The notes: a model not told the origin generated them from the sequence alone. A stretch of DNA of 64,000 nucleotides from J054 sp965223095 (GCA_965223095.1 OZ244979.1:3100001-3164000); one strand, 5' to 3'; counted from the first letter of the stretch, positions 15,513-24,707 are shown. Made by a program: numbers and translations.

Positions 15513-16580
15513 ATGACGACAAGTACCGCCTTTATCCCTGCCTTTACGTTCGAATGCGGCGCGGTGTTTAAGAATGTGCCAGTGGCCTACCAAACTTGGG
15601 GCAGCTTGAACGCCGATTCGAGCAATGTCGTGGTCGTCTGCCACGCATTGACCGGCAATACTCAAGCTGACGATTGGTGGGGAGAACTCATCGGCCCGGG
15701 CAAAACCGTCGATACCGATCACTATTTCGCGGTCTGCGCGAACGTGATCGGTTCACCCTATGGCACCCTCTCACCCACCACGTCCGATCCGGCCACGGGC
15801 CGCGCCTATGGTGCCGATTTTCCAAGCGCAACCGTGCGAGATACCGTGGCATTGCACAAACAATTATTGGATTCCCTAGGTGTAAGACAGGTGGCCTTCG
15901 CCATTGGCGGGTCCCTGGGCGGAATGCAAGCTTTGGAGTGGGCATTCTTCGGTGACTATGTATGCGGCATCGTGCCAATCGCCGTGGGCGGACGACATTC
16001 GGCCTGGTGCATAGGCTGGAGCGAAACCCAAAGACAAGCGATCTACCGCGACCCGCGTTGGCAGAACGGTCGCTATGATCCGGACAGCCCGCCCCACGGG
16101 GGCTTGGCTGTCGCGCGAATGATCGCCATGGTTTCGTACCGGTCCTTTGAATCCTTCGGCGAACGCTTTGGCCGTCGCAGCACGAGCGAGGACATGCAAG
16201 CAAACTTCTTAGTCGAAACCTATCTGCACCACCAAGGAAAAAAATTCATAGACCGTTTTGACCCCAGCTGCTACGTCCACCTCACTCGAACCATGGATAC
16301 CCACGACGTCAGCCGCAACCGCGGCGACTATATCGACGTACTGCGTAGTATCGAACAACCCGCTTTGATTGTGGGCGTCAATACCGACGTGCTCTACCCG
16401 CTGGAAGAACAAGAAGAATTGCATCGCTGCTTACCCAATTCCGCATTGGCCGTGCTGGATGCACCCCAAGGCCACGACGCTTTTCTCATCGAGCAGCAGA
16501 AACTCGAGAAAATCGTCAACGACTGGCGCCGCGCGACCATAGACCCCCTGATCGGTAAAGCGAGAGCCGGCAGCGCCTAG
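15513..16580 (+). CDS. metX: Homoserine O-acyltransferase, MetX alpha/beta-hydrolase type
   Basis: A 355-residue alpha/beta-hydrolase that acylates homoserine. The nucleophile is Ser134 in the elbow GGSLGGMQALEW. The acid and histidine of the triad fit NTDVLYP and QGHDAFL in the C-terminal part. The substrate loop NVIGSPYGTLSPTT (78-90) is MetX-like. Whether the donor is acetyl-CoA or succinyl-CoA cannot be decided safely, since both occur within MetX. The pairing with metY, and no MetA-type enzyme in view, suggests the acetyl route. It is probably in an operon with metY, 29 nt upstream. The stop is 24 nt from the tRNA-Thr on the opposite strand. Confidence 0.93.
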   Translation: MTTSTAFIPAFTFECGAVFKNVPVAYQTWGSLNADSSNVVVVCHALTGNTQADDWWGELIGPGKTVDTDHYFAVCANVIGSPYGTLSPTTSDPATGRAYGADFPSATVRDTVALHKQLLDSLGVRQVAFAIGGSLGGMQALEWAFFGDYVCGIVPIAVGGRHSAWCIGWSETQRQAIYRDPRWQNGRYDPDSPPHGGLAVARMIAMVSYRSFESFGERFGRRSTSEDMQANFLVETYLHHQGKKFIDRFDPSCYVHLTRTMDTHDVSRNRGDYIDVLRSIEQPALIVGVNTDVLYPLEEQEELHRCLPNSALAVLDAPQGHDAFLIEQQKLEKIVNDWRRATIDPLIGKARAGSA

Positions 16581-16603
16581 GCCGGAATGCATCTTGCGAA
16601 AAA

Positions 16604-16679
16604 TGGTGCCGGAAAGAGGAGTCGAACCTCCGACCTTCGCATTACGAATGCGCTGCTCTACCAACTGAGCTATTCCGGC
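16604..16679 (-). tRNA. thrW: tRNA-Thr (anticodon CGT)
   Basis: A 76-nt tRNA with an acceptor stem GCCGGAA/TTCCGGC, a D arm AGCTCAGTTGGTAGAGC, the anticodon CGT in the loop TTCGTAA, and a T arm with GGTTCGACTCC. The 3' CCA is encoded. It is nearly identical to E. coli thrW over the D and anticodon arms. It reads ACG. thrW-type genes are frequent integration targets, but no integrase or att repeat was found here. Confidence 0.97.
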
Positions 16680-16771
16680 CCGGCGCGCAGTATAGGCAAT
16701 GCCAATGAGGCCATCAATTGAGCGGAATGCGCGAATCTAGGCCGGCCGCGGCGGGCATCCTCACGTGATAG

Positions 16772-17182
16772 CTAGCAGTCCGAGTTTCGGACCCGCACGA
16801 CGAGTTCGATGCTCTCCGCCACGGTGCCTTCGGGTAGCTCGGGCATGCTTTCCAGACTGATGGCGTCCGCATCAATATCGATGAGTTCGCCCGTGTCTTG
16901 ATTATAGAAGTGGTGATGAAACTTCGTGGTGGAGTCGAAAAACAGGCGGCTGGGATCCACGGCCACCTCGCGCAAAATGCCGCGCTCGGAGAATAGCTTT
17001 AGGGTGTTGTAAACCGTCGCCTTAGATACCCGGCTATTGGCCTGGCGCAACTGGGCAATGATTTGTTCGGCCGACAGATGACAAGGCTGCCGGAGAATGA
17101 CCTGCGCAATTTCCATTCGCTGCGGCGTCGGCTTTACGCCATGAGCCAGCAATCGTTCGGCAACTTGCTCACTGAGGTCCAA
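16772..17182 (-). CDS. Fur-family transcriptional regulator (Irr/Fur-like)
   Basis: A 136-residue repressor. The winged helix covers roughly residues 1-80: TPQRMEIAQVIL, HLSAEQIIAQL, and the recognition helix RVSKATVYNTLKLF. The dimerisation/metal region follows with FHHHFYNQDTGELIDID (88-104). The HHH run resembles the metal/haem-sensing site of Irr and the regulatory site of Fur. The structural CxxC pairs of Zur/Fur are absent, as in Irr. It probably senses iron, haem or peroxide status; targets are unknown. The gene stands alone between tRNA-Thr and the divergent pilin operon. Confidence 0.87.
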   Translation of the reverse strand: MDLSEQVAERLLAHGVKPTPQRMEIAQVILRQPCHLSAEQIIAQLRQANSRVSKATVYNTLKLFSERGILREVAVDPSRLFFDSTTKFHHHFYNQDTGELIDIDADAISLESMPELPEGTVAESIELVVRVRNSDC

Positions 17183-17397
17183 AACCGCAGGTCTCCTTAT
17201 AAATCATACCGTTGCAATTCTAGCGAACCGCGTCCCCTGACCGCAACGAGGGCCCTGATAAGCACTGATCACGGTGAATCTTGCGGTATTAAGTCCAAAC
17301 GCAGCTGGTTTGCTTCGCAGGTGTTCACCGAATATTGAGCCCAAACCCAGTGTCCGAATAGGCAGCACGGCCTGCCTTTAGCCCTTGAGATTAGCCC

Positions 17398-17928
17398 ATG
17401 GCCAAACCCCGCGGATTCACCCTCGGTGAGTTGTTGCTCACCATTAGCATTGCCGCGATCCTGCTAGGCCTAGCCACACCGAATTTTCGCTCGCTACTGC
17501 TGGATGCCCGACTCAGCAGCGCCGTCAATCAGTTCGTGCACGCCGTGCATGGCGCGCGCTACGAGGCGCATAAACGATCTCAGCCGATTTCAATCTGCCC
17601 CAGTCAGGATGGACTGCAATGCTCGCACCGCAACGATTGGTCCAAATCCTGGCTGGTCTTCACCAATCCGCGTGGCACCGACCCCCCGCGAGTTGACGAT
17701 CCAAACAACATTCTGCTGATTGAAAAACTGCCGGGCGGAATCATGGCCAGCAGCAATCGTGCTGCTTATACGTTTCGGCCATTTTCCATAAGAGACACCA
17801 ATGGCACGGTGGGTTTTTGTGACCAGCGCGGGGCTGCGCCATCGCGCGCCGTGGTGATCAGCCCCACGGGCAGGCCGCGCTTAATTTACGGCGCCAAAGC
17901 TTATGCGAAAACTAGATGTCAGATTTAA
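17398..17928 (+). CDS. fimT: Type IV minor pilin, FimT/GspH family
   Basis: A 176-residue pseudopilin. The class III signal is short and ends in RG, with prepilin peptidase cleavage before FTLGELLL. Glu is at mature position +5, followed by the hydrophobic N-helix (TISIAAILLGLATP). The GspH-type globular domain shows the cysteine pair C...C in ICPSQDGLQCSH and a C-terminal FCDQRGAAPSRAVVISPTGRPRL block shared with the two other GspH-like proteins in this window. It is first in the minor-pilin cluster that primes type IV pilus assembly at the inner membrane. A gap of about 90 AT-rich bases separates it from the next pilin gene. Confidence 0.88.
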   Translation: MAKPRGFTLGELLLTISIAAILLGLATPNFRSLLLDARLSSAVNQFVHAVHGARYEAHKRSQPISICPSQDGLQCSHRNDWSKSWLVFTNPRGTDPPRVDDPNNILLIEKLPGGIMASSNRAAYTFRPFSIRDTNGTVGFCDQRGAAPSRAVVISPTGRPRLIYGAKAYAKTRCQI

Positions 17929-18021
17929 TTATATGTTTTTAATAAATAAATTATCATTCACCTCTAAGAACAAGCCTTTCATCTGGCCCTCGGGCCATCG
18001 CGGCAAGTCAGGCGCAGTATC

Positions 18022-18651
18022 GTGTCCATGGGCAAGATGCACGCAGAAGGCGTCACCCTGATCGAGCTACTGATGACCCTAGCCGTCGCCGCCATCGTGC
18101 TCGCCATTGGTGTTCCGTCCTTTCGAAATTTTTTAGCCGTCAACGACATGAGCGCGGCGGCCAACGACGTGGTGTCGGCGCTTCAGCTGACCCGCAGTGA
18201 AGCACTCAAGCGCCGGGATACCGTGACCTGGTGTGCCAGCGAAAACGCCAAAGAACCCAACCCCAGCTGCTCCCCCTCCGCCGACCCGAGCAGCGGCTGG
18301 ATTGTCTTTACCGATACCGATGGCGATGCCACCTTGGATGGCGACGAAATTGTCGTCGCGAGTCATGCTGGCCTGAAGACCAGCATCGCCAACAATTCTT
18401 CCTGGGCCAACGGCAGTGGCGCACCCTTTTACGTGGCCTTCGACAGCATTGGCCGCCTGATCCCCCAACTGCCGCTGGCGCCCACCGGCAGCCTGACCGA
18501 TGTGCAACTCTGTGATGAACGCGGCGACCACGACACCGGCGGCGGCATCGCGGCTGGGCGATGGGTAGAAATCGAGGTCACCGGGCGACCACAACTTAAT
18601 CGCGAATATGCGCGCGTGCAGGGCGCGGCGAATCCCTTAGGTGGCTGCTAG
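18022..18651 (+). CDS. fimU: Type IV minor pilin, FimU/GspH family
   Basis: A GspH-domain minor pilin of about 207 residues. The prepilin cleavage site is AEG|VTLIELL, with the unusual Val at +1 and the normal Glu at +5. The N-helix follows (TLAVAAIVLAIGVPSF). The globular part carries two cysteines around ENAKEPNPSC and a glycine-rich C-terminus with LCDERGDHD and VTGRPQL, as in other FimU/FimT proteins. The frame opens with GTG at 18022; ATG at 18028 or 18037 is equally possible and affects only the leader. It joins PilV, PilW and PilX in the tip complex. The stop abuts the pilV start. Confidence 0.87.
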   Translation: MSMGKMHAEGVTLIELLMTLAVAAIVLAIGVPSFRNFLAVNDMSAAANDVVSALQLTRSEALKRRDTVTWCASENAKEPNPSCSPSADPSSGWIVFTDTDGDATLDGDEIVVASHAGLKTSIANNSSWANGSGAPFYVAFDSIGRLIPQLPLAPTGSLTDVQLCDERGDHDTGGGIAAGRWVEIEVTGRPQLNREYARVQGAANPLGGC

Positions 18652-19116
18652 GTGAAAATGATAAGAAACATCTCTGCGAACGGTTTCACCTTAGTTGAGG
18701 TCTTGGTTGCTCTGGTTGTCATTGCAGTAGGTATGCTCGGTATCGCCGGTCTTTACGTGGAAAGTCTGCGCGCCGGTCGCACGTCTATTCTGCGTACCAA
18801 TGCCATCATGCTGGCCGCCGACATGGCGGAACGAATTCGGGCTAACCCGAATGCAGCGGCCGATTACGCTGGCACCGGCCCCGGCAGTGACGCCTTTGAT
18901 TGCGTCAACGGCACCGATACATGCACTGCTGCTGAATTGGCCGCCGACGATTGGTTTCGCTGGTGGCAGGACGTTACCGCGCGCTTACCGCAAGATGCCA
19001 GCGCCAATATTGACGTGGTCTCGGTGGGGTCCCTCGATCAGTACAGCATCACACTAAGCTGGCCGGAAACGGGCACCGCCGAACGCGCTGAATACGAGTT
19101 GATGCTGCAGCTGTGA
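18652..19116 (+). CDS. pilV: Type IV minor pilin PilV
   Basis: A 154-residue minor pilin with cleavage site NG|FTLVEVLVALVVIAVGMLG, an archetypal PilV N-terminus, then LYVESLRAGRTS and AADMAERIRANP, the family's conserved helix end. It starts with GTG directly after the fimU stop, preceded by GGTGG; an in-frame ATG lies 6 nt later at 18658. Its stop overlaps the pilW start by 4 nt (GTGA), so translation is coupled. The role is in the pilus-priming tip complex with PilW, PilX, FimU and PilY1. Confidence 0.9.
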   Translation: MKMIRNISANGFTLVEVLVALVVIAVGMLGIAGLYVESLRAGRTSILRTNAIMLAADMAERIRANPNAAADYAGTGPGSDAFDCVNGTDTCTAAELAADDWFRWWQDVTARLPQDASANIDVVSVGSLDQYSITLSWPETGTAERAEYELMLQL

Positions 19117-20087
19117 GTACGATCAAACCACAGCAGGGCATGACGCTGGTGGAGCTGATGGTCGCCATGCTTATCGGCACATTCTTAATCGGCGGGGCCA
19201 TCACCGTCTATCTGCAAAGTCAGGCGAATTACCGCACGGCCGACAGCGTCGCCCGCTTACAAGAAAATATACGCTTTGCCTTGGACATGCTCGAAGCCGA
19301 TCTGCGCTTGGCCGGATATTGGGGCTATGCCGGGCAGGTTACCGACAGCGCCGCGGCCGCGGGCATTGTCATCAGCTGCTCCGGCGCTAGCACCGCGCAA
19401 GCCACCGACCTGGCCTTCGGTGAACTGGGCACGCCGGTGGAAGCGCGCGATGATAACTACGACTTGGCCTGCTCGGGCACCGCGCCGCGCAACAATTCCG
19501 ACGTGTTATTGATTCGCCATGCAAGCGCCCGAACCGCTGTGCCCGCCGTCGGCCAAGTGCAAATCATCAGCAATCCTAGCGGCGGCCGCTTGTTCGACAA
19601 CGGTGTCGAGCCCAGCCTCGAGGTCCCGGTGGAAACCCGCGATGTTGTGATCAATGCTTACTATGTCGGCACGTCGGGATTTGACCCTAACCTGCCCGCC
19701 TTGCGCCGGCTGAGCCTGGTTGACGGCGGTACCCAAGGTCAACTGCAAGACGAAGAAGTCATTCCGGGCATCGAAAATTTGCAGGTTCAGTTTGGCCTAG
19801 ACACGAACAATGATCGGGCCGCAGACCGTTACGTGGACGGCGATCATCCCCTGGCCGCGCCGGGCAGCGATGCGCAAGTCGTGGCGGTCAGGCTCTGGGT
19901 ACTGGTCCGTAGCGAAACCAACGAATCAGGGACAGGCTTTACCGATACCGCTGTATACCAGCCGCTGGATGCCAACCTGGCACCCATCCAGCCTGGCATT
20001 ACCCCGGACACACCCGCAGAGTTTCGGCGCCTGGCGGCAAGCAAAACGGTCTTCCTACGCAACACACCGGATAATCAGGATTTGTGA
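19113..20087 (+). CDS. pilW: Type IV minor pilin PilW
   Basis: A 324-residue minor pilin, the large one of the tip complex. The prepilin site is QQG|MTLVELMVAMLIGTFLIGG with Glu+5. The following region, YLQSQANYRTADSVARLQENIRFALDMLEADLRLAGYWGY, is the PilW helix. A C-terminal part with VVAVRLWVLVRSETNESG is typical of the PilW family. The GTG start overlaps the pilV stop. The TGA stop overlaps the ATG of pilX at 20087 (TGATG). Length and position in the operon match Pseudomonas-type clusters. Confidence 0.9.
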   Translation: MSTIKPQQGMTLVELMVAMLIGTFLIGGAITVYLQSQANYRTADSVARLQENIRFALDMLEADLRLAGYWGYAGQVTDSAAAAGIVISCSGASTAQATDLAFGELGTPVEARDDNYDLACSGTAPRNNSDVLLIRHASARTAVPAVGQVQIISNPSGGRLFDNGVEPSLEVPVETRDVVINAYYVGTSGFDPNLPALRRLSLVDGGTQGQLQDEEVIPGIENLQVQFGLDTNNDRAADRYVDGDHPLAAPGSDAQVVAVRLWVLVRSETNESGTGFTDTAVYQPLDANLAPIQPGITPDTPAEFRRLAASKTVFLRNTPDNQDL

Positions 20088-20560
20088 TGCAACAGCCACG
20101 CCCAATTGGCCACTCCCAGCAAGGCGCCGCCCTGATCGTCGGACTGATCTTGCTGTTGGTGCTCACCATACTCGCGGTATCCACCATGCGCACCGCGACG
20201 CTGGAATTACTGATGGCCAGCAACGCTCAATACAAAGAAGACGCCTTTCAAACGGCCGAGGCTGGTATCGAGGTTGCCCTGGACAAATTGGAAAATGGCG
20301 TCGTCACCCTGCTAACGGTTCCGGACATTCCACAGGCCATCGATACGGGGATGGCAACGCCACGAGGTCAGTTCGATACCAGCGCCGTCTATCTCGGCGA
20401 TAGTCTGCCGGTGGGTTCCAGCGCTAGCCTGTTCGATCATCAAAATTATCGTATCGACGCCGCTGGGCGCACCGATGCAGAAGGTGTGCTAACCCGCCGC
20501 GGCGGACGCTCGTTCCAATCGCAAGGCGTTTTTCAATTAATTCCCAAGGCCCCGGAGTGA
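20087..20560 (+). CDS. pilX: Type IV minor pilin PilX
   Basis: About 157 residues. The N-terminal signature QQGAALIVGLILLLVLTILAVSTMR is that of PilX, which characteristically lacks the +5 Glu found in other pilins. The mature N-helix then runs into MASNAQYKEDAFQTAEAGIEVALD, the conserved PilX block. An ATG at 20087 overlapping the pilW stop is preferred to the adjacent GTG. Its own TGA overlaps the ATG of the next gene at 20560 in the same way. It acts in the tip-priming complex and links it to PilY1. Confidence 0.89.
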   Translation: MQQPRPIGHSQQGAALIVGLILLLVLTILAVSTMRTATLELLMASNAQYKEDAFQTAEAGIEVALDKLENGVVTLLTVPDIPQAIDTGMATPRGQFDTSAVYLGDSLPVGSSASLFDHQNYRIDAAGRTDAEGVLTRRGGRSFQSQGVFQLIPKAPE

Positions 20561-20949
20561 TGCACCCAAGATTAGCAATTAGAAAATCTAATTCGCTGAC
20601 GGCTACGTTGGCTGTCGCTGTCCTAGGACTTGCATGGCTGGCGACGGCCCAAGCAGAGATCATTTTGCTTGAAGATGCCATCGAAGCCGAGACCGCGAGG
20701 GTTTCCTGGCATGGTCTACGCGCCGGTCATTTACGCTTAAAACAATGCGCGAAATGTCCACAACGCAGGCTGCGTGCGGATAACAGTACCCGCTACAAGA
20801 TAAACGGCGTTGGTCAGTATTCGGATCCGCGCGAATTCCTAGCGCAACTTCGCAGCCCGGCAGTCCGCGCCGGCACGGCCACCATTTTTTTACATCGGGA
20901 CAGCAATCAAGTACGCCGCATTGTCCTGTCACCGGCGCAAGAGAACTAG
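20560..20949 (+). CDS. Small secreted protein of unknown function inside the minor-pilin operon
   Basis: About 129 residues, not recognised. A signal peptide is likely: LTATLAVAVLGLAWLATAQA with an AQA cleavage site. The mature part is small and basic with a CAKC pair (LKQCAKCPQRRL), a YKINGVGQYSDPREFLAQL segment, and a C-terminal strand pattern TATIFLHRDSNQVRRIVL. The CxxC could hold a disulfide or a metal. The start overlaps the pilX stop (TGATG) and the stop is 6 nt from pilY1, so it is a true operon member. Pseudomonas has the small gene pilY2 on the other side of pilY1. This could be a functional counterpart, but no sequence likeness can be claimed. Confidence 0.72.
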   Translation: MHPRLAIRKSNSLTATLAVAVLGLAWLATAQAEIILLEDAIEAETARVSWHGLRAGHLRLKQCAKCPQRRLRADNSTRYKINGVGQYSDPREFLAQLRSPAVRAGTATIFLHRDSNQVRRIVLSPAQEN

Positions 20950-20955
20950 GCCGGC

Positions 20956-23900
20956 ATGCGTATCCAGCAAAGTCTTGCTATCGTCCTACTGACCTGCACC
21001 AGCCTGCTGAGCGCGTTCGCGGACGATACCGAAATATTTGTAACCGGCTTCGATGCGCCGGTGGCGTGCGAAGCACCTAATGTGCTGTTCGTCATAGACA
21101 CCTCGGGCAGCATGGACTCGGCGGTACTCACGCAGGTCGATTGGGACCCAAACACCTCATTCGGCGGCTGTTTTGACAGCGACCGTTTGTACTACTCGGC
21201 AACGGGTGACCTACCCGACTGCAGTTCACTGGCGAGTTTCCCACGCGGCAATAACGCCTGTGATGCCGCTACCGCGGGGCTGGAACGCGTCGGCCGCTAT
21301 AAAAGCTTGTTTCGCAGCTGGAACGCCGACCGGGAACTGTGGGAGCAGCTCGAGGCGGGCAGCATCGATGGTCCCGTGGAGTGCGAACCCGACCGCGGTG
21401 TCCATGGCGACGGTAGCAATGGCGACAATTTTGCGGCCGACGGATCCGGCGGGCCCTGGGCAGCCGGCTCGACCACGGAGCCTGCTTGGGCATCGGCCTC
21501 GAACGTCACACTATTCGATGGCAACTGGCTCAATTGGAATAGCAATCCGCCTACCGTCGAAAAGACTCGGCTTGAGGTGGTTCAAGAAGTAACCAACGCC
21601 GCTATCGATGGCCTCAGCGGGGTCAATGTCGGCGTCATGCGCTTCAATGGTGATGAGGGCGGTGCGGTTATTGAAGCTGTCGATGATATCGCCACGAATC
21701 GCGACAGCACTCAGCAAGCGATATCCGACCTGGCGGCCGATGGCCGCACGCCCTTATCCGAAACACTATACGAAGCCGGTCAATATTTGGCCCAGCGCAA
21801 TGTTGATTTTGGCAATACCGGTTCGGTGCGCAGCGTCGCCGAAGCACGCTTGGGCGGCACCGCGGACGGACCGACCTATCGGTCACCCATTGAAGCCGAA
21901 GGCCAGCAAAGTTTCGTGGTTCTGCTCACCGATGGCGAAGCCGAGGGCGATGGCGCGGCCGATTCCAAGATCCAATCCCTGCCCGGGTTCGGGCAATTGA
22001 TCGGTAGTGATTGCGACGGCACCGGGCAAGGCCGCTGCTTAGACGATATGGCGGAATACCTATTCAAGCATGATCTTCGCCCAGATATTCCCGGCCTGCA
22101 AAACGTCACCACGCACACCATCGGCTTCACCTTAGATTTAGACCTGCTGCGAGATACCGCATCGCGCGGCGGCGGCCGTTACTTTCAGGCGGAAAATAGC
22201 GCGGGCTTGACGGCGGCGTTAACGGATCTAGCCGATTCCTTCAATCGTGATGCCGGCGTGTTTGCAGCGCCGGCCGTTGCAGTCAATAGCTTCAATCGCA
22301 GCACGACGTTTGATGATGTCTTTGTCGCGGTGTTCGAACCCAGTGCAACGGTACGCTGGCCTGGTAACTTGAAGAAATACCGTATCGGTTCGCCAGACGA
22401 CCCGGCCGCTCCAGCAAACATTGAACTGCAAGACCAAGATGGCCTGCCCGCGGTGGATCCGAACACCGGGTTTTTCCTCGCCAACTCGCGAAGTTTTTGG
22501 TCCAGCGAAGTGGATGGTGACAGGCCCCGTCTCGGTGGTGCGGCGAGCCGCTTGCCGGATCCTGACGAACGACGCGTCTATACGGACATCGTCTCGGGCG
22601 ACTTGAATGCGCTGGGCGGTGCCAATGAGCTGCGGGTTGGCAATACGGCCATCAGTGCCGCAAAGCTGGGTGCTGCAGATAATCAGCGCGATCAAGTCAT
22701 CGAATGGGCACGCGGCCGTGATGTTCTCGATGAGGACGGCGACGGCGACACGCTGGAAGCCAGACTGAGCATGGGCGACCCCTTGCACGCGCGGCCCGCC
22801 ACGGTGATTTATGGGGGTACGGAAAATTTACCCGATGCCACGGTATTCGTCTCCACCAACGACGGTTATCTACATGCCATTGACAGTCGTTCGGGCGACG
22901 AACTCTGGGCGTTCATCCCGCAGCGCTTGCTAAGTCGAATGTACCCGCTGTTGACCAACAATATCTCTGCCACCCGTACCTACGGTTTAGATGGCGACAT
23001 CACCGTGTTCATCGAAAACAGCAACGGTGAACCAGGCATCACCGGCGATGAACGAGTAATTCTGCTGTTCGGTATGCGCCGCGGCGGCGATGCCGTGTAC
23101 GCCATGGATGTAACCGACCGCGCCAACCCGCGTGTGTTGTGGGAAATCGACAGCAGTCAGCCGGGTTTCGCGAGTCTCGGTCAAACTTGGTCGACGCCGC
23201 GAGTAGCGAAAGTGAATATCGGCGGCACTACTCAACAAATCGTGCTGTTCGCCGGCGGTTATGACACCGGCCAGGACAATCGCAGTTTTCGCCAAGACAA
23301 TGTCGGCAATGCCATCTACATGGTCGATCTTGCCACCGGTAGCTTGCTATGGAGCGCCAGTAATAACGGCGGCCACGACCTGCAATTGGCGCGGATGAAT
23401 TTCTCAATTCCGGCCGGTCTAACGGCGCTGGATTTCGACGGCGACGATCTAATCGATCGTATTTTCTTCGGTGACCTGGGCGGTCAAGTGTGGCGCCTGG
23501 ATGTGCGTAACGGTAATCCCGCGAACACACTGGTGGATGGCGGCGTACTGGCATCGCTGGGCGGCGCCGACCTCGACCCGGCGCAAGGCAATGAGAATGT
23601 GCGGCGGTTTTACAACTCAGCCGACGTAGTCAGAGTCATCGATGGGCAGAGCAGTTTCGCCGCCATCAATATCGGCTCAGGCTATCGCGCACATCCCTTG
23701 GATACGGACACCCAAGACGAGTTTTTCTCAATTCGAGACTACCGAATTTTCGATCCACTCACCGCCACCGATTTCAACAACCCCATCACCATCGACCAGT
23801 TGGTTGACGTTACCAATGACGTGAATGCAGAACTGGGCGATGAGGCAGGTTGGCGTCTGCGCATGGTGCAGGGCGCTGGCGAAAAAATTCTCAATCGCTC

Positions 23901-24261
23901 CGTGACCTTCGCGAATACGGTATTTATTACTTCCTTTCAACCAGGGAGTTCAGCAAACGCCTGCGCGCCCTCAGCGGGTATCAATCGCGTCTATCAAGTC
24001 GGCATCCGCGCCGCCAATCCCATCACCAATCTCGATCGCTCTATCGATGGCGACATTACCGAAACTGACCGGTTTGTCACCTTACGACAAGGTGGTATCG
24101 CCCCCGAGCTGACGTTCTTATTCCCGGACAATACGGATGGTCCAGCGCTGCTCGCCGGCCCGGAACAAGTCGATCGGGGGGACGTCGATTCCTCCGGAGC
24201 AGGCCCAGGCAGCCCACGTTCCTGGCGTCGCAGTTTCTGGCTACAACGCGAGCTTCCCTAG
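20956..24261 (+). CDS. pilY1: Type IV pilus tip adhesin/assembly factor PilY1
   Basis: A 1101-residue secreted protein. Residues 1-22 are a signal peptide. A von Willebrand A-like domain follows, with the MIDAS motif DTSGS at Asp48, Ser50 and Ser52. The VVLLTDGEAEGDG strand and HTIGFTLDL belong to the same domain. The C-terminal half (from about residue 600) is the PilY1 beta-propeller with blade motifs such as VSTNDGYLHAIDSRSGDELWAFIP and GDAVYAMDVTD. It includes a calcium loop DFDGDDLIDRIFFGD near residue 825. It sits at the pilus tip, counters PilT retraction in a Ca-dependent way, and may bind surfaces. It lies between the small secreted protein gene and the pilE gene, 5 nt before the latter. 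Confidence 0.93.
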   Translation: MRIQQSLAIVLLTCTSLLSAFADDTEIFVTGFDAPVACEAPNVLFVIDTSGSMDSAVLTQVDWDPNTSFGGCFDSDRLYYSATGDLPDCSSLASFPRGNNACDAATAGLERVGRYKSLFRSWNADRELWEQLEAGSIDGPVECEPDRGVHGDGSNGDNFAADGSGGPWAAGSTTEPAWASASNVTLFDGNWLNWNSNPPTVEKTRLEVVQEVTNAAIDGLSGVNVGVMRFNGDEGGAVIEAVDDIATNRDSTQQAISDLAADGRTPLSETLYEAGQYLAQRNVDFGNTGSVRSVAEARLGGTADGPTYRSPIEAEGQQSFVVLLTDGEAEGDGAADSKIQSLPGFGQLIGSDCDGTGQGRCLDDMAEYLFKHDLRPDIPGLQNVTTHTIGFTLDLDLLRDTASRGGGRYFQAENSAGLTAALTDLADSFNRDAGVFAAPAVAVNSFNRSTTFDDVFVAVFEPSATVRWPGNLKKYRIGSPDDPAAPANIELQDQDGLPAVDPNTGFFLANSRSFWSSEVDGDRPRLGGAASRLPDPDERRVYTDIVSGDLNALGGANELRVGNTAISAAKLGAADNQRDQVIEWARGRDVLDEDGDGDTLEARLSMGDPLHARPATVIYGGTENLPDATVFVSTNDGYLHAIDSRSGDELWAFIPQRLLSRMYPLLTNNISATRTYGLDGDITVFIENSNGEPGITGDERVILLFGMRRGGDAVYAMDVTDRANPRVLWEIDSSQPGFASLGQTWSTPRVAKVNIGGTTQQIVLFAGGYDTGQDNRSFRQDNVGNAIYMVDLATGSLLWSASNNGGHDLQLARMNFSIPAGLTALDFDGDDLIDRIFFGDLGGQVWRLDVRNGNPANTLVDGGVLASLGGADLDPAQGNENVRRFYNSADVVRVIDGQSSFAAINIGSGYRAHPLDTDTQDEFFSIRDYRIFDPLTATDFNNPITIDQLVDVTNDVNAELGDEAGWRLRMVQGAGEKILNRSVTFANTVFITSFQPGSSANACAPSAGINRVYQVGIRAANPITNLDRSIDGDITETDRFVTLRQGGIAPELTFLFPDNTDGPALLAGPEQVDRGDVDSSGAGPGSPRSWRRSFWLQRELP

Positions 24262-24266
24262 TCCGC

Positions 24267-24707
24267 ATGAAAAGCGAAGGATTTTCGCTCATCGAATTAA
24301 TGATCGTTGTGAGTATTGCGGCACTGCTGATGGCGCTCGCGGTGCCAGGGTATCGGCAATACGTACAGCGGGCCAATCGCGTCGATGCCACGACTGCGCT
24401 GCTCAAGATTGCAGCGGCGCAAGAGAAATTCTATTTGGTGAATGACGGCGTATATGCAGCGAACAACGCGGAACTCGTCGCACCGACTCCCAGCGGCCTA
24501 GGTATAGAAAGAACAGAACGAGGGCATTACGACCTTTCCCTCACCAGTGCCGATGCGGCCGTAAATTTCATCGCTTCTGCCACCCCGACGGCAGGTGGCC
24601 ATCAGGCCGATGACACGGATTGCTGGCGCTTCGAGATCGATGCACGCGGCGTTCGGCGCGCCTTCGATCAAAACGATAATCCTAAGGACGAAGTTTGCTG
24701 GCGTTAG
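24267..24707 (+). CDS. pilE: Type IV pilin, PilE-like minor pilin
   Basis: A 146-residue pilin with cleavage site EG|FSLIELMIVVSIAALLMALAVPGY and Glu at +5, then YRQYVQRANRVDATTALLKIAAAQEKFYL, the PilE block. The two C-terminal cysteines (DTDCWRF and EVCWR) would close the D-region disulfide. It is last in the operon, 5 nt after pilY1, as in Pseudomonas. It could be a minor or an incorporated subunit; position and length favour the minor PilE. Confidence 0.9.
   Translation: MKSEGFSLIELMIVVSIAALLMALAVPGYRQYVQRANRVDATTALLKIAAAQEKFYLVNDGVYAANNAELVAPTPSGLGIERTERGHYDLSLTSADAAVNFIASATPTAGGHQADDTDCWRFEIDARGVRRAFDQNDNPKDEVCWR

Noticed and set aside
16580..16603. Short repeat of the tRNA-Thr acceptor (GCCGGAA) next to the tRNA as an att site
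   Set aside because: Only 7-8 bases match, and no integrase or second border was seen; chance is sufficient.
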